Shown here: one piece after another, positions 33,551 to 43,011 of the stretch
Position numbering within the stretch: position 1 is the first letter of the stretch
How the letters are laid out: the number at the start of each line of letters is the position of its first letter
Assembly (NCBI GenBank): GCA_947459655.1
Contig: CANHEE010000002.1
Span: 1 to 64,000 of the forward strand
From: Lewinellaceae bacterium
GTDB lineage: Bacteria > Bacteroidota > Bacteroidia > Chitinophagales > Saprospiraceae
Direction of reading: 5' to 3'
DNA length: 64,000 bases
Made by a program: the position numbers and the translations under genes
Notes under the pieces: model-generated
What the model was told of the DNA's origin: nothing
Database searches by the model: none
Seen by the model: the letters and a program-made list of their open reading frames with translations, nothing else

Positions 33551-35209
33551 TCATTTTCTGACAATCCTGACCTCCACCCTTCTGTTTGCGCGTCGTTCCT
33601 GTTCGTTTACCGGTGACAAAAATACCGGTTTTGACCCCCCAAAGCCCCTGATGCTTATCCTTTCAGGCTTAATCCGCTCCCGAACCAGATAATCGCGGAT
33701 GGCGGCGGCTCTTTTTTCCGATAACAGTAGCAACTCCTCCGGATTGCCGGAATTGTCGGTATGACCCTCCACTTGAATACTGATGTTTTTGTCGGCCTTG
33801 AGGACTTCGGAGAGGTAATTCAACTCGTCATAGGACTCAGGTATAATTTCAGGCTCAGATTGTTTGAAGTACAGGTTTTTAAGTGCTATTTTCTCTCCGC
33901 TTTCAATAGGTGTCAGTTCGATTTGCAGCGGGAATCCGTCCGGAAAATGCTGGTATTTTTCTACCTCAATGTAGTGGACAGAAGAAATGAAACCAGACTT
34001 GCGGGCATATACCCGGAATACCTTACCCTTTGGGATACTGAATGAAAATTTCCCCTCACGACTGTAGTTCATTTTCAGGTCATCTGATCCCTTTTCGTGG
34101 AAAATGACATCGGCATCAATAAGTGTGCTGTCTTTGCTGTTGATGATGCTGCCTGCAATACCGACATTCAAAGGCATGGGAGGAGCTGTCCTGACCCTAT
34201 AAATATCACTTGAACCTTCCCGCTTTGAGGTAAAGTAGAGGTAGCCTGTTGCATAGTTGAAAAAGGGCTGGCTGTCATCAAACTCCGAATTAATAGGCCA
34301 CACATAATGTCTGATTTCAGACCAGCGTGTCCACGAATCATCGAGTCTGTCAGCATAGAATAAATCCATTCCTCCCAGACTGCCGGGTCTGTTGGAAGAA
34401 AAATACAGCCTTTTCATATCCAGTGATAAGAAAGGCGTGGATTCACGCCAGCGGCTATTTAAATCTTCCCCCATATGAGTAGGTGCAGACCATTGACCGT
34501 CAGATTTTTTTAGCGAATAATACAAATCGAGGTCGCCAACGGCATCTTTCCTGGAAAGGCCAAGAATCATGACCTTGCCGTCACTACTCATGTTGATGCT
34601 TGTGCCTGATTGTCGTGTGTAAAAATCATCAATCTGCAACGGCTCCGGAAAAGTCCATGTGCTATCATTTAATTGCTTGACCACTGAAAATCCGACATCC
34701 ATTCCTCCCTCCGGAATAAACTGGTTGATGACAACGAAGGTCCGCAACTGCGGCATCAGCGTACTGATGCTGTTCGGCAGTGCATTGTTCAACGGTGTCG
34801 GTGGGTGGACTATTTTATCAAATTCAGCCTTGTCGGAGTTCGCTATCCAGATATCCTGATTAAATGGCGAACGGACCGGATCCTTCACGGGCGCATTGGC
34901 AATCTTGCTATAAACTTCCTTTAATAATGCATAATAGCGGAGAGAATCCAGTTTCCTGGCCTGGTCCTCGCTGTCGATGACCAGAGATTTGTTGAAATCC
35001 CGAAAAGCTGTGCGGGTAAAATAGAGCACCTTCCCATCCCAGTCGGCCAGTGGCGTAATTTCATCGGCCGCAGTATTGATTTCTGCACCTAATTTTTCGA
35101 CTGCATAATCCTGCTGGGCAGAAACTTCCATTACAGGTAGGATAGCCTGTAAAAGCAGCAACAAACATGCCTTGCAGCACAGCAAAAAGGATGGGAGTTT
35201 TATTTTCAT
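33551..35209 (-). CDS. OmpA-family protein with beta-propeller and regulatory-like domain (PorE-like architecture)
   Basis: About 552 residues from ATG 35209; the longer start is excluded because a promoter (35218-35248) overlaps it. Signal peptide 1-~32. Then WD40-like/PD40 repeats (about 160-330: STPFLSLDMKRLYFSSNRPG, QPFFNYATGYLYFTSKREG), a carboxypeptidase-regulatory-like domain (about 335-415) and a C-terminal OmpA peptidoglycan-binding domain (about 435-552: VEGHTDNSGNPEELLLLSEKRAAAIRDYL). Propeller, CRD-like domain and OmpA domain in this order recall PorE of the T9SS, but without N-terminal TPRs and without a convincing lipobox. A periplasmic anchor role is inferred. Confidence 0.85.
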   Translation of the reverse strand: MKIKLPSFLLCCKACLLLLLQAILPVMEVSAQQDYAVEKLGAEINTAADEITPLADWDGKVLYFTRTAFRDFNKSLVIDSEDQARKLDSLRYYALLKEVYSKIANAPVKDPVRSPFNQDIWIANSDKAEFDKIVHPPTPLNNALPNSISTLMPQLRTFVVINQFIPEGGMDVGFSVVKQLNDSTWTFPEPLQIDDFYTRQSGTSINMSSDGKVMILGLSRKDAVGDLDLYYSLKKSDGQWSAPTHMGEDLNSRWRESTPFLSLDMKRLYFSSNRPGSLGGMDLFYADRLDDSWTRWSEIRHYVWPINSEFDDSQPFFNYATGYLYFTSKREGSSDIYRVRTAPPMPLNVGIAGSIINSKDSTLIDADVIFHEKGSDDLKMNYSREGKFSFSIPKGKVFRVYARKSGFISSVHYIEVEKYQHFPDGFPLQIELTPIESGEKIALKNLYFKQSEPEIIPESYDELNYLSEVLKADKNISIQVEGHTDNSGNPEELLLLSEKRAAAIRDYLVRERIKPERISIRGFGGSKPVFLSPVNEQERRANRRVEVRIVRK

Positions 35210-35217
35210 CTTTACCG

Positions 35218-35248
35218 CAAAAGTAATGCTAATACCCTGATTTTCCAA
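35218..35248 (-). promoter_or_regulatory. Promoter of the OmpA/propeller gene
   Basis: Minus strand: TTG (35246-35248), 20-base spacer, TACTTTTG (35218-35225). The expected start near 35212 is only a few bases before ATG 35209, so the mRNA would be almost leaderless. Confidence 0.65.
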
Positions 35249-35276
35249 TGGAATTTAAAATACGCCATTTGTCGTA

Positions 35277-35307
35277 TTGTAGGCGAAAGGGTCGTACATC
35301 ATCTTTG
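35277..35307 (+). promoter_or_regulatory. Promoter of a possible short RNA or leader
   Basis: TTG (35277-35279), 20-base spacer, CATCTTTG (35300-35307; one mismatch to TAnnTTTG). It reads toward the response regulator gene but meets a terminator-like hairpin within 70 bases. Confidence 0.45.
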
Positions 35308-35312
35308 CACTG

Positions 35313-35380
35313 AAAGGTGAAAAAATAGAATGATTCAAAAACCCTGAAGGATAAAACAATTGGCCTTTGGGGTTTTTTGT
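35313..35380 (+). ncRNA. Candidate short RNA or attenuated leader of the response regulator
   Basis: Defined by the promoter at 35277-35307 and a hairpin at 35337-35377 (AAAAACCCTGAAGG pairing with CCTTTGGGGTTTTT, two G-U wobbles) that ends in a T-rich run. No open frame lies upstream that would need this terminator, since the gene to the left is divergent. Either a ~65-base RNA is made, or transcription into the regulator gene is attenuated. A second weak promoter (TTG 35360-35362, TATATTTA 35383-35390) could serve the regulator independently. Confidence 0.35.
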
Positions 35381-35424
35381 TTTATATTTACACAGCGTTC
35401 CACTTCATCACAACAACCGGAGCA

Positions 35425-36099
35425 ATGATTAAAGTAGCAGTAGTAGACGACAAAGCCATCAACAGGCAATCCGTGAGGGAAAGAATCTCTATGGCCTCCG
35501 GCATGCAATTGCACTTTCTGGCCGACAATGGATCTTCGTTTCTGGAGAAAATGAAGACCTGTGCAGCCAGCGGCGATTTTCCTGATGTTGTATTGATGGA
35601 TATCGATATGCCCGTCATGAATGGCATTGCCGCTGTTAATATTGCTAAAGAACTCTATCCCAAAGTAGATTTCCTGATGCTTACCGTCTTCGATGACGAT
35701 GAAAAAATTTTTGAGGCCATAAAATCCGGTGCATCCGGTTATCTGCTCAAAGAGGAAAGCATGGAGAAACTAGCAGAGGCTATTCTACAGGTAAAGGAAT
35801 TTGGAGCGGTAGCGATGTCTCCGATTGTTGCCCGCAAAGCCATGATGATGCTTTCGAGAAACGAGCAACCCCAGAATCCTGACCTTGCAAAAAATGCTAG
35901 AGATGAATACAACCTGACCGACAGGGAAATAGACATTCTCAAAGGCATGGTGGAGGGACTTGACTACCGGCAGATTGGCGAGAGGCTTTTCGTCAGTCCA
36001 CACACGGTTCGTACGCATATTGGCAACATTTACAAAAAACTACACGTCTGCTCCAAAGTCGATGCAGTCAAAATTGCCATAAAACGACAGTGGTTTTGA
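35425..36099 (+). CDS. NarL/FixJ-family response regulator, orphan
   Basis: 224 residues from ATG 35425; an in-frame start 48 bases earlier adds no recognised sequence. Receiver domain (about 1-120) with the acidic pair Asp8-Asp9, phosphoacceptor Asp59 (VLMDIDMP), Thr87 and Lys109 all present, so it should be phosphorylatable. The LuxR-type helix-turn-helix follows (about 158-220: LTDREIDILKGMVEGLDYRQIGERLFVSPHTVRTHI). No histidine kinase is adjacent; the neighbours are an OmpA/propeller gene (divergent) and paaZ (convergent). A strong terminator follows. Confidence 0.92.
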   Translation: MIKVAVVDDKAINRQSVRERISMASGMQLHFLADNGSSFLEKMKTCAASGDFPDVVLMDIDMPVMNGIAAVNIAKELYPKVDFLMLTVFDDDEKIFEAIKSGASGYLLKEESMEKLAEAILQVKEFGAVAMSPIVARKAMMMLSRNEQPQNPDLAKNARDEYNLTDREIDILKGMVEGLDYRQIGERLFVSPHTVRTHIGNIYKKLHVCSKVDAVKIAIKRQWF

Positions 36100-36113
36100 G
36101 GTCTGCCGAAAAC

Positions 36114-36150
36114 AAAAAACGCCCTGATTTTGCCAATCAAAGCGTTTTTT
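36114..36150. terminator. Bidirectional terminator between the response regulator and paaZ
   Basis: AAAAAACGC pairs with GCGTTTTTT around a loop with an inner GATT/AATC stem; both strands end in a T-run. Confidence 0.72.
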
Positions 36151-36176
36151 CCAAACAAAACATCGTATTTTCTTAA

Positions 36177-38225
36177 TTAGTCTTGATTTCGCTTTCTGAC
36201 CATGGTCAGAATGGTGGCTATGGCAACAGTTTCACCCGTTTCATCATATACATCCACAAGCCACTTTACGATTCCCTTCGCAATATCATCCTCTGAACGT
36301 TTTTCCTGGTCTATCTTTTCTTTACAGGTAAATTTAACACCGATGGTCATTCCAGGGTAAACTGGTTTGGTAAAACGGCACTCGTCCAGTCCATAGTTCA
36401 ACAATACCGGCCCCTTCCTGGCATCTACAAACAAGCCCGCAGCTTTGGACAGCACAAAATAGCCGTGTGCAACCCGGCCGGTAAATGGCGTGCCTTCCAG
36501 CGATGTGGCGTCCATGTGGGCATAGAAATTATCGCCGCTCACATTGGCAAAATTGCTGATGTCGGCTTCACTGACGGTGTGCTTTGCCGTTGTCAGGGTA
36601 TCGCCTACCTGAAGGTCTTCAAAATGTTTTCTGAAAGGGTGAATTTGGGTTTCCGTTGGCGCAGCACCTTGCTGGTACACTCCGGTCACCTTTGAAATGG
36701 CCGTCGGATGGCCCTGAATTGCGGTGCGCTGCATGTAGTGCAGCACGCCCCGAATACCGCCAAGTTCTTCGCTGCCACCAGCCCTCCCCGGACCACCATG
36801 CATCATCAGCGGCATTGGAGACCCGTGTCCGGTGCTTTCTTTTGCGCTGTCACGGTTTAATATCAGGATTCTGCCGTGATATGCGGCGGCTCCATAAATG
36901 TAGTCCTGCATGATTGTTTCATCATAGGTCACGATGGTAGACACAAGTGATCCCTTGCCCATGTTCGCTAATTCAATAGCCTGTTCGAGGGTATCGTACG
37001 GCATGATGGTACAAACCGGTCCAAAGGCTTCCACATTGTGTGTGTCGGTATATTCAAACGGCCGCTCATTTAGCATGACAATCGGCGGCATAAATGCTCC
37101 TTTTTCCCTGTTCGCTGCGGTCAGTTCGAATTGCTCAAGGTCACCATAAACGATTGGGGTTTTCTGCGCCAGCCACTGTACCTGCTCCTTCACTCTTTTT
37201 AGCTGCTCACGACTGACCAGGGCACCCATACGAACACCTTCTGCCTGCGGATCGCCAATTTTGGTTTTTGAAAGTTCTTTTGCAAGTGCCTGCTGCACTT
37301 CTCCTGTCATTTCAGCCGGTACGATAATCCTTCTGATGGCCGTACATTTCTGTCCGGTCTTGGTCACCACTTCTTTTCTGACCTCCTTGATGAGCAAATC
37401 GAATTCAGGACTTCCCGGCACGGCATCTCTGCCCAGAATAATTGCGTTCAAACTGTCGGCCTCTATGTGAAAAGAAACCGAATTTTCAATGAGATGCGGC
37501 AGTGCCTTGAGTTTTTTTCCGGTCGCAGCAGAACCTGTAAAAGCGATGACATCGTTCATGCCTGCCGGCATCAGAATGCCGTGACCATTTCCGCAGACCA
37601 GCTGTAAGGAACCCTCCGGCACGATTCCTGAATCAATGATATCCCTGACCATGGCCTCCGTAATGTAAGATGTGATTTCAGAGGGTTTGACAATGGCCGG
37701 CATTCCCCCCATCCAGGCACAGGATAATTTTTCCAGCATCCCCCAGATGGGGAAATTAAAGGCGTTGATGTGTACTGCAACACCGGGCTTTGGTGTTAAA
37801 ATATGGTGCCCGATGAATCCATTTTCTTTGGATAATCTTACCGCGGCTCCTTCAACATGAAAGGGCTTGTCAGGGAATTGTCTTCTCAGACTTGCATAGG
37901 CGAAGAGGGTTCCTATTCCGCCTTCAATATCAATCCAGCTATCGAGTCTGGTGGCACCGCTGCGGTAACTGATTTCATAGTACTTTTCTTTTCTGTCCAT
38001 CAGAAAAAAAGCCAATGCTTTCAGCATCCTGCCCCTTTCCTGAAAGGTCATTTTGCGAAGTACTTTTCCACCTTTGGTGGTGGCATAATCGTACATCGCG
38101 GAATAATCAAGGCCCTCACTACCCACCATGGATATGAGATCACCGGTTACCGAATTGTATTGTGGAATACCTTCGCCCGAAAAAGGCGTCCAGGCACCAA
38201 GGATATAGTTAGAAATATTCATCAT
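36177..38225 (-). CDS. paaZ: Bifunctional aldehyde dehydrogenase / enoyl-CoA hydratase PaaZ
   Basis: 682 residues, full length for PaaZ. The ALDH part (about 1-520) contains [16 protein letters not shown], the catalytic Cys in [10 protein letters not shown], and [14 protein letters not shown]. The C-terminal MaoC hot-dog domain (about 540-680) carries [17 protein letters not shown] with the hydratase Asp/His pair and [13 protein letters not shown]. PaaZ opens the oxepin-CoA ring in phenylacetate breakdown and oxidises the aldehyde. No other paa gene (paaABCDE, paaG, paaJ, paaK) is in the window. It follows pdxH by 27 bases and may be cotranscribed with it. Confidence 0.93.
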   Translation of the reverse strand: MMNISNYILGAWTPFSGEGIPQYNSVTGDLISMVGSEGLDYSAMYDYATTKGGKVLRKMTFQERGRMLKALAFFLMDRKEKYYEISYRSGATRLDSWIDIEGGIGTLFAYASLRRQFPDKPFHVEGAAVRLSKENGFIGHHILTPKPGVAVHINAFNFPIWGMLEKLSCAWMGGMPAIVKPSEITSYITEAMVRDIIDSGIVPEGSLQLVCGNGHGILMPAGMNDVIAFTGSAATGKKLKALPHLIENSVSFHIEADSLNAIILGRDAVPGSPEFDLLIKEVRKEVVTKTGQKCTAIRRIIVPAEMTGEVQQALAKELSKTKIGDPQAEGVRMGALVSREQLKRVKEQVQWLAQKTPIVYGDLEQFELTAANREKGAFMPPIVMLNERPFEYTDTHNVEAFGPVCTIMPYDTLEQAIELANMGKGSLVSTIVTYDETIMQDYIYGAAAYHGRILILNRDSAKESTGHGSPMPLMMHGGPGRAGGSEELGGIRGVLHYMQRTAIQGHPTAISKVTGVYQQGAAPTETQIHPFRKHFEDLQVGDTLTTAKHTVSEADISNFANVSGDNFYAHMDATSLEGTPFTGRVAHGYFVLSKAAGLFVDARKGPVLLNYGLDECRFTKPVYPGMTIGVKFTCKEKIDQEKRSEDDIAKGIVKWLVDVYDETGETVAIATILTMVRKRNQD

Positions 38226-38252
38226 TAGTTTTTTGTCTTTTTTATAAAACTT

Positions 38253-38894
38253 TCAGGGCGCCAGCCTTTCAATTGTCCAGCTGCCATCGCTAAGACGGTA
38301 CAGGATTCTGTCGTGGAGGCGGCTGCTTCTGCCTTGCCAAAACTCGATTTGTTTTGGCACCACCCTGAAGCCGCCCCAATACTCGGGACAAGGCAGCTCA
38401 AAGGAATTGTGATATTCTTCGGTCAGGAATGCTTCGTTGCTTTCAATCACCTGCCTACTACCGATGACACGGCTTTGTGGAGATGCCCATGCGCCAATCT
38501 GGCTAGATTTGGGTCTGCTTTTGAAATATTCCGCCGACTCCTCAGGTGAGGTCTTGTGTACCTCGCCCACAATTCTAACCTGACGTTCCAGTTCCAGCCA
38601 GTTGAAAACCAGCGCTGCAAAAGGATTTTCGACCAACTCCCGACCTTTGGCACTTTCGTAATTGGTATAAAAAACAAAACCCTTCTCGTTAAATCCCTTC
38701 AACAAAACTACCCTCGCATTGGGAATCGCATTGAAGTCTGCTGTTGCAAGCACCATTGCGTTCGGCTCCCTGATTTCTGAGGACAGCGCCTCATTGAACC
38801 AAAGGCGAAACTGCTGAATCGGGTCATCTACCACATCGCTGATGTCCAGCGATTTTAATTTGTATTCCAACCGCAAATTTGCAACATTTGACAT
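38253..38894 (-). CDS. pdxH: Pyridoxamine/pyridoxine 5'-phosphate oxidase
   Basis: FMN enzyme forming pyridoxal 5'-phosphate, the last step of B6 salvage and DXP-dependent synthesis. 213 residues. Family signatures: REPNAMVLATAD, ARVVLLKGFNEKGFVFYTNYESAKGRELVENP (FMN and substrate contacts), SRPKSSQIGAWASPQSRVI and the characteristic C-terminal RLAP. A TAAATTTG -7 box lies at 38923-38930. PaaZ begins 27 bases downstream; a metabolic link between the two is not evident. Confidence 0.95.
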   Translation of the reverse strand: MSNVANLRLEYKLKSLDISDVVDDPIQQFRLWFNEALSSEIREPNAMVLATADFNAIPNARVVLLKGFNEKGFVFYTNYESAKGRELVENPFAALVFNWLELERQVRIVGEVHKTSPEESAEYFKSRPKSSQIGAWASPQSRVIGSRQVIESNEAFLTEEYHNSFELPCPEYWGGFRVVPKQIEFWQGRSSRLHDRILYRLSDGSWTIERLAP

Positions 38895-38922
38895 CGTTGT
38901 GTGTTTTTCTCATAAAATCCCA

Positions 38923-38930
38923 CAAATTTA
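38923..38930 (-). promoter_or_regulatory. -7 box of pdxH
   Basis: TAAATTTG on the minus strand, about 28 bases before the pdxH start; no -33 box at the right distance. Confidence 0.42.
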
Positions 38931-38992
38931 CAATATTTTACTGATTAGTTGGTCTATACCATATCATCAGCAACAAAATTGGTGATTTAATT

Positions 38993-39649
38993 ATGCTGGA
39001 AGTCAGACACTTGACAAAGACGTACAAAAGCGGTGATAATGAACTGATTGTACTCAACGATATCAGTTTTAATATTGAAAAAGGACAGACTTTTTCCATC
39101 GTCGGACCCTCGGGTTCGGGGAAAACCACGCTACTTGGTCTGTGTGCAGGTCTCGACAAGGCCAGCTCCGGATCAGTCATTCTGGATGGTATAAATATTG
39201 ACTCGATGAATGAAGATGAACGAGCAAAAGTCCGCAACGAACACGTCGGTTTTGTCTTCCAGAATTTTCAGCTTATACCTACACTTACTGCTCTGGAAAA
39301 TGTTATGGTACCCATGGAACTTAAAGGTGACCAACACGCACGCCAGAAGGCCGTCGAACTGCTCGAGAGGGTCGGACTTGGACAGAGACAGCACCATTAC
39401 CCTTCACAGCTTTCCGGAGGGGAACAGCAGCGCGTTTCACTTGCACGGGCATTCTCCAACAGCCCAAAAATCCTCTTCGCAGATGAGCCAACCGGAAATT
39501 TGGACGAAGAGACCGGATCAAAAGTTATCTCTCTCCTTTTTGACCTGAATAAAGAGATGGGGACAACCCTTGTTTTGGTGACACACGATATGGAACTCGC
39601 TTCCAGAACCGGACAAATCATCAGATTGAAAGGTGGTCACATGGTGTAA
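38993..39649 (+). CDS. ABC transporter ATP-binding protein, LolD/MacB-like
   Basis: 218 residues. Walker A GPSGSGKTT near 41-49, Q-loop VFQNFQLIPTLTALENV, ABC signature LSGGEQQRV, Walker B ILFADEPTGNLD and the switch His in LVTHDMEL. The phrase FADEPTGNLD and the short length place it in the MacB/LolD/FtsE group, which drives lipoprotein release or mechanotransmission by an FtsX-like permease. No permease gene is adjacent, so its partner is encoded elsewhere. It is followed by polA in the same direction, 128 bases away. Confidence 0.92.
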   Translation: MLEVRHLTKTYKSGDNELIVLNDISFNIEKGQTFSIVGPSGSGKTTLLGLCAGLDKASSGSVILDGINIDSMNEDERAKVRNEHVGFVFQNFQLIPTLTALENVMVPMELKGDQHARQKAVELLERVGLGQRQHHYPSQLSGGEQQRVSLARAFSNSPKILFADEPTGNLDEETGSKVISLLFDLNKEMGTTLVLVTHDMELASRTGQIIRLKGGHMV

Positions 39650-39752
39650 ATGGCACTCCCACAGGTTTTTGCTTTTTTCTCCTCTCCTTATTCCGTCTCT
39701 ATCAAGTTTATTTACGGCCCACATATACCCACCATCGCTTTGCAAAAAAATG

Positions 39753-39760
39753 TATCTTTG
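39753..39760 (+). promoter_or_regulatory. -7 box of polA
   Basis: TATCTTTG, 18 bases before ATG 39778. A TTTG lies at 39739-39742 but only 10 bases away, too close for a -33 box. Confidence 0.45.
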
Positions 39761-39777
39761 CAGACAAGCAAATTCTT

Positions 39778-42600
39778 ATGTCAAAAACGATTTTCCTCCT
39801 CGACGGGCACGCACTGGTTTACAGGGCGCACTACGCTTTCATCAACCGTCCGCTAATCAATTCCAAGGGATTTGACACCTCGGCCATCTCAGGATTCACC
39901 AGAACCCTGTGGGACATCATACAAAATCAGAAACCGAGTCATCTTGCGGTTTCTTTTGATTTGCCTGGCGGCACGTTTAGAAATGAGATGTTTCCGGAGT
40001 ACAAAGCCAACCGCGATGCACAACCGGAGCAGATTACGATGGCATTGCCCTATATTTTCAAAATCATCGAAGCCTTTCAAATTCCAATTCTTACCAAAGA
40101 AGGCTTTGAGGCCGATGACGTCATCGGAACCATCGCCAAGAAAGCCGAAACAGAGGGATTCAAAGTTTTTATGATGACACCCGACAAGGATTACGGACAG
40201 TTGGTCAGCGAGAACATCTTCATGTACAAACCTTCGCGGAGCGGCAACGAAATCGAAATCTGGGGTGAAAAGGAGGTTTGCGAAAACTGGGGAATCAAAC
40301 ATGTGGATCAGGTCATTGACATCCTCGGATTACAAGGTGATAGTGTGGACAACATCCCGGGTGTGCCAGGTATCGGACCCAAAACGGCTGCAATTCTGCT
40401 TGAAAAATACGGCAGCGTTGAGGGCGTAATTGAACATGCTGACGAACTCAAGGGAAAGCAACAGGAGCTGATGCGCAACTACGCGGAACAGGCACTGCTT
40501 TCTAAAAAACTGGCAACCATCAATGTAGATGTACCTGTTGAATTCGACGAGGAGGCATTGAAAATGGTGGAATATGACCGTCAGAAACTCGCTGAACTTT
40601 TCAAAGACCTGGAATTCAGGTCGCTGGCAACACAAATTCTCGGGGGCTCGTCACTTCCGCAGGAGGCCGAGAAAAAAGAGGCCCCGAAAGCAAAAGCCGG
40701 AAGTGCAGCATCGAGTGGTCAAATGGATCTTTTCGGCGGACCTTCAGCCGATACCGCAGAAGAAATCGCCCATCGCATTGCAGACAAAAATATTGACAAT
40801 ACGCCGCATCATTACGAACTGGTTGAAGGCGATGAGGCTTGTCGCAAACTTGCCGCCGAACTTGCTAAGGCCAAAACCCTTTCTTTCGATACAGAAACCA
40901 CCGGTATCGACGCCACACAGGCCGACCTCGTTGGAATTTCCTTTTCGGTAAAAGAGCACGAAGGTTATTATGTACCTGTCCCTGCTGACAGGAAAGGAGC
41001 AGAAAAAATTGTCGGTATTTTCAGTCACGTACTGGAAAACCCTGATATCATCAAAGTCGGACAGAACATCAAATACGATTACATTATACTGAAAAGCTAT
41101 GGTGTTGAAGTGGCAGGTACACTTTTTGACACCATGCTTGCCCACTACCTTATAGAACCCGAACTGCGGCACAATATGAACTACATGGCCGAAAGTTTAC
41201 TTAATTATGCTCCGGTACCCATTGAGTCGCTCATCGGCGGTAAGGGCATCAAGCAGGGATCGATGCGCGATGTTCCTTTGGAAAAAATTAAGGAATATGC
41301 TGCTGAAGATGCAGACATTACCCTGCAGTTGAAAAACGTGTTGGAAGGAAAACTGAAAAAAGACGAACTCGAAAGCCTGTTTTTTGATCTGGAAACCCCA
41401 CTGGTACCTGTGCTGGCCCACATGGAATCGGAAGGAATACGCGTTGATGCAGATTTCCTAGCGCAGTACTCCAAAGTACTGACCGAAAAAATCATCACCC
41501 TGGAAGACCAGATCATCGCCGCTGCCGGAACGCCGTTCAATATTTCTTCTCCGCGTCAGGTCGGGGAAATCCTTTTTGATAAGATGAAAATTCCCTACAA
41601 AGGGAAAAAACTGAAGTCCGGCCAATATTCTACAGATGAGGACGTGATGTCAGAACTGGCCAAAAACTATCCCATTGCAGCTGATATACTGAACCACCGC
41701 GGACTATCCAAGCTGAAGTCCACCTATGTGGACGCACTGCCAAAAATGATTAACCCCAGGACAGGACGGGTACACAGTAATTTTAATCAGGCCCTGACCG
41801 CCACCGGAAGACTGAGCTCCAACAATCCCAACCTGCAGAATATTCCGATCAAAACACCGGAAGGATCTGAGGTCAGAAAAGCCTTTATACCAAGAGACGA
41901 GCACCACCTGCTGCTATCTGCCGATTACTCCCAGATTGAATTGAGGCTGATTGCTGAAATCAGCGGTGACAAGGGAATGATTGAGGCATTTCAAAGCGGC
42001 AAGGATTTCCACCGCGCCACCGCAGCAAAAGTGTATGAAGTCGATTTTGAGGATGTCACACCGGAGCAACGCAGGAATGCAAAAACCGTCAATTTCTCTA
42101 TTACCTATGGTGCCGGCGCAAGCAACCTGGCATCACAACTGGGTATTCCAAGGTCGGAAGCAAAAGAACTCATCGACAGCTACTGGAAGCAGTTCAGCGG
42201 ACTGCGCACCTATATGGACAACATCGTTCAAACGGCAAGAGATCAGGGTTATGTCACTACGCTACTGGGCAGAAGAAGGTACCTTCGCGACATCAACTCC
42301 AGAAATGCACTGGCCAGAAGCAACGCTGAGCGCATCGCCATCAATTCACCAATACAGGGTACCGCCGCCGACATGATCAAAATTGCAATGATCAATATCC
42401 AGCGTGAAATTGTAAAAAGGAAACTAAAGGCCCGATTGGTCCTTCAGGTGCATGACGAACTTGTCTTTGATGTACCTGCAAGCGAAATGGATATCGTCAG
42501 GCCGATTGTTGAGTCGGGCATGAAAAATGCCATTCCCTCCCTAAAGGTTCCAGTCGAAGTGGGCGTAGGCATCGGGAAAAACTGGCTGGAAGCACATTAA
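39778..42600 (+). CDS. polA: DNA polymerase I
   Basis: 940 residues, full three-domain enzyme. 5' nuclease domain about 1-290 (LLDGHALVYRAHYA, GFEADDVIGTIA, GVPGIGPKTA). 3'-5' exonuclease about 345-530 with its acidic residues retained (SFDTETTGID, GQNIKYDYIIL, YAAEDADITL), so proofreading should be active. Polymerase domain about 560-940 with motif A LLSADYSQIELR, motif B RRNAKTVNFSITYG and motif C LQVHDELVFD. A Lys/Ala-rich linker (~295-330) separates the first two domains. It acts in Okazaki-fragment maturation and repair. A convergent terminator closes the gene. Confidence 0.97.
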   Translation: MSKTIFLLDGHALVYRAHYAFINRPLINSKGFDTSAISGFTRTLWDIIQNQKPSHLAVSFDLPGGTFRNEMFPEYKANRDAQPEQITMALPYIFKIIEAFQIPILTKEGFEADDVIGTIAKKAETEGFKVFMMTPDKDYGQLVSENIFMYKPSRSGNEIEIWGEKEVCENWGIKHVDQVIDILGLQGDSVDNIPGVPGIGPKTAAILLEKYGSVEGVIEHADELKGKQQELMRNYAEQALLSKKLATINVDVPVEFDEEALKMVEYDRQKLAELFKDLEFRSLATQILGGSSLPQEAEKKEAPKAKAGSAASSGQMDLFGGPSADTAEEIAHRIADKNIDNTPHHYELVEGDEACRKLAAELAKAKTLSFDTETTGIDATQADLVGISFSVKEHEGYYVPVPADRKGAEKIVGIFSHVLENPDIIKVGQNIKYDYIILKSYGVEVAGTLFDTMLAHYLIEPELRHNMNYMAESLLNYAPVPIESLIGGKGIKQGSMRDVPLEKIKEYAAEDADITLQLKNVLEGKLKKDELESLFFDLETPLVPVLAHMESEGIRVDADFLAQYSKVLTEKIITLEDQIIAAAGTPFNISSPRQVGEILFDKMKIPYKGKKLKSGQYSTDEDVMSELAKNYPIAADILNHRGLSKLKSTYVDALPKMINPRTGRVHSNFNQALTATGRLSSNNPNLQNIPIKTPEGSEVRKAFIPRDEHHLLLSADYSQIELRLIAEISGDKGMIEAFQSGKDFHRATAAKVYEVDFEDVTPEQRRNAKTVNFSITYGAGASNLASQLGIPRSEAKELIDSYWKQFSGLRTYMDNIVQTARDQGYVTTLLGRRRYLRDINSRNALARSNAERIAINSPIQGTAADMIKIAMINIQREIVKRKLKARLVLQVHDELVFDVPASEMDIVRPIVESGMKNAIPSLKVPVEVGVGIGKNWLEAH

Positions 42601-42602
42601 AC

Positions 42603-42643
42603 AAAGAAGCGGACAATCAAGGTTTTGCTTGTCCGCTTCTTTT
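42603..42643. terminator. Bidirectional terminator between polA and iscA
   Basis: AAAGAAGCGGACAA pairs with TTGTCCGCTTCTTT (14 bp) around a 12-base loop, with T-runs on both strands. It overlaps the iscA stop. Confidence 0.85.
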
Positions 42644-42968
42644 ATACTGCAAAGCTCTCTCCGCAGCCGCAGGTTCTGGCGGCATTGGGATTATTGAAGG
42701 AAAAACCCTTCCCATCCAAACCTCCGGAAAACTCCAGCGTGGTGTTGAAGAGGTAGAGAAAACTCTTCAAATCGGTTACTATTTTTTCTCCGTTATCCTC
42801 AAAAACCTGATCGTTAGGCCTGTCCTCATTGTCAAAATCCATTTTATACGAAAGACCGGAACAACCTCCGCTCACCACGGAGACCCTCACGAAATAGTCT
42901 TTACCCATTCCTTCCTTTTCCCTGATGGACTCAATTTGCTGTTTGGCACTGTCCGCTACGAATAACAT
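42642..42968 (-). CDS. iscA: A-type iron-sulfur assembly protein (IscA/HesB)
   Basis: Carrier that delivers Fe-S clusters to apo-proteins. 108 residues with the three conserved Cys: Cys36 (SGGCSGLSY), Cys100 and Cys102 (CGCGESF). Third gene after iscS and iscU, 43 bases downstream of iscU. Naming it IscA rather than SufA or ErpA rests on this context. Confidence 0.92.
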   Translation of the reverse strand: MLFVADSAKQQIESIREKEGMGKDYFVRVSVVSGGCSGLSYKMDFDNEDRPNDQVFEDNGEKIVTDLKSFLYLFNTTLEFSGGLDGKGFSFNNPNAARTCGCGESFAV

Positions 42969-43011
42969 GGGTCGGGTTTATAAAATTGATGATTAACGAA
43001 TAAATCTAAAA

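Noticed and set aside
33462-33692. A 76-codon frame on the plus strand in the gap before the M23 gene
   Set aside because: It runs antisense into the OmpA gene and has no ribosome-binding or domain support.
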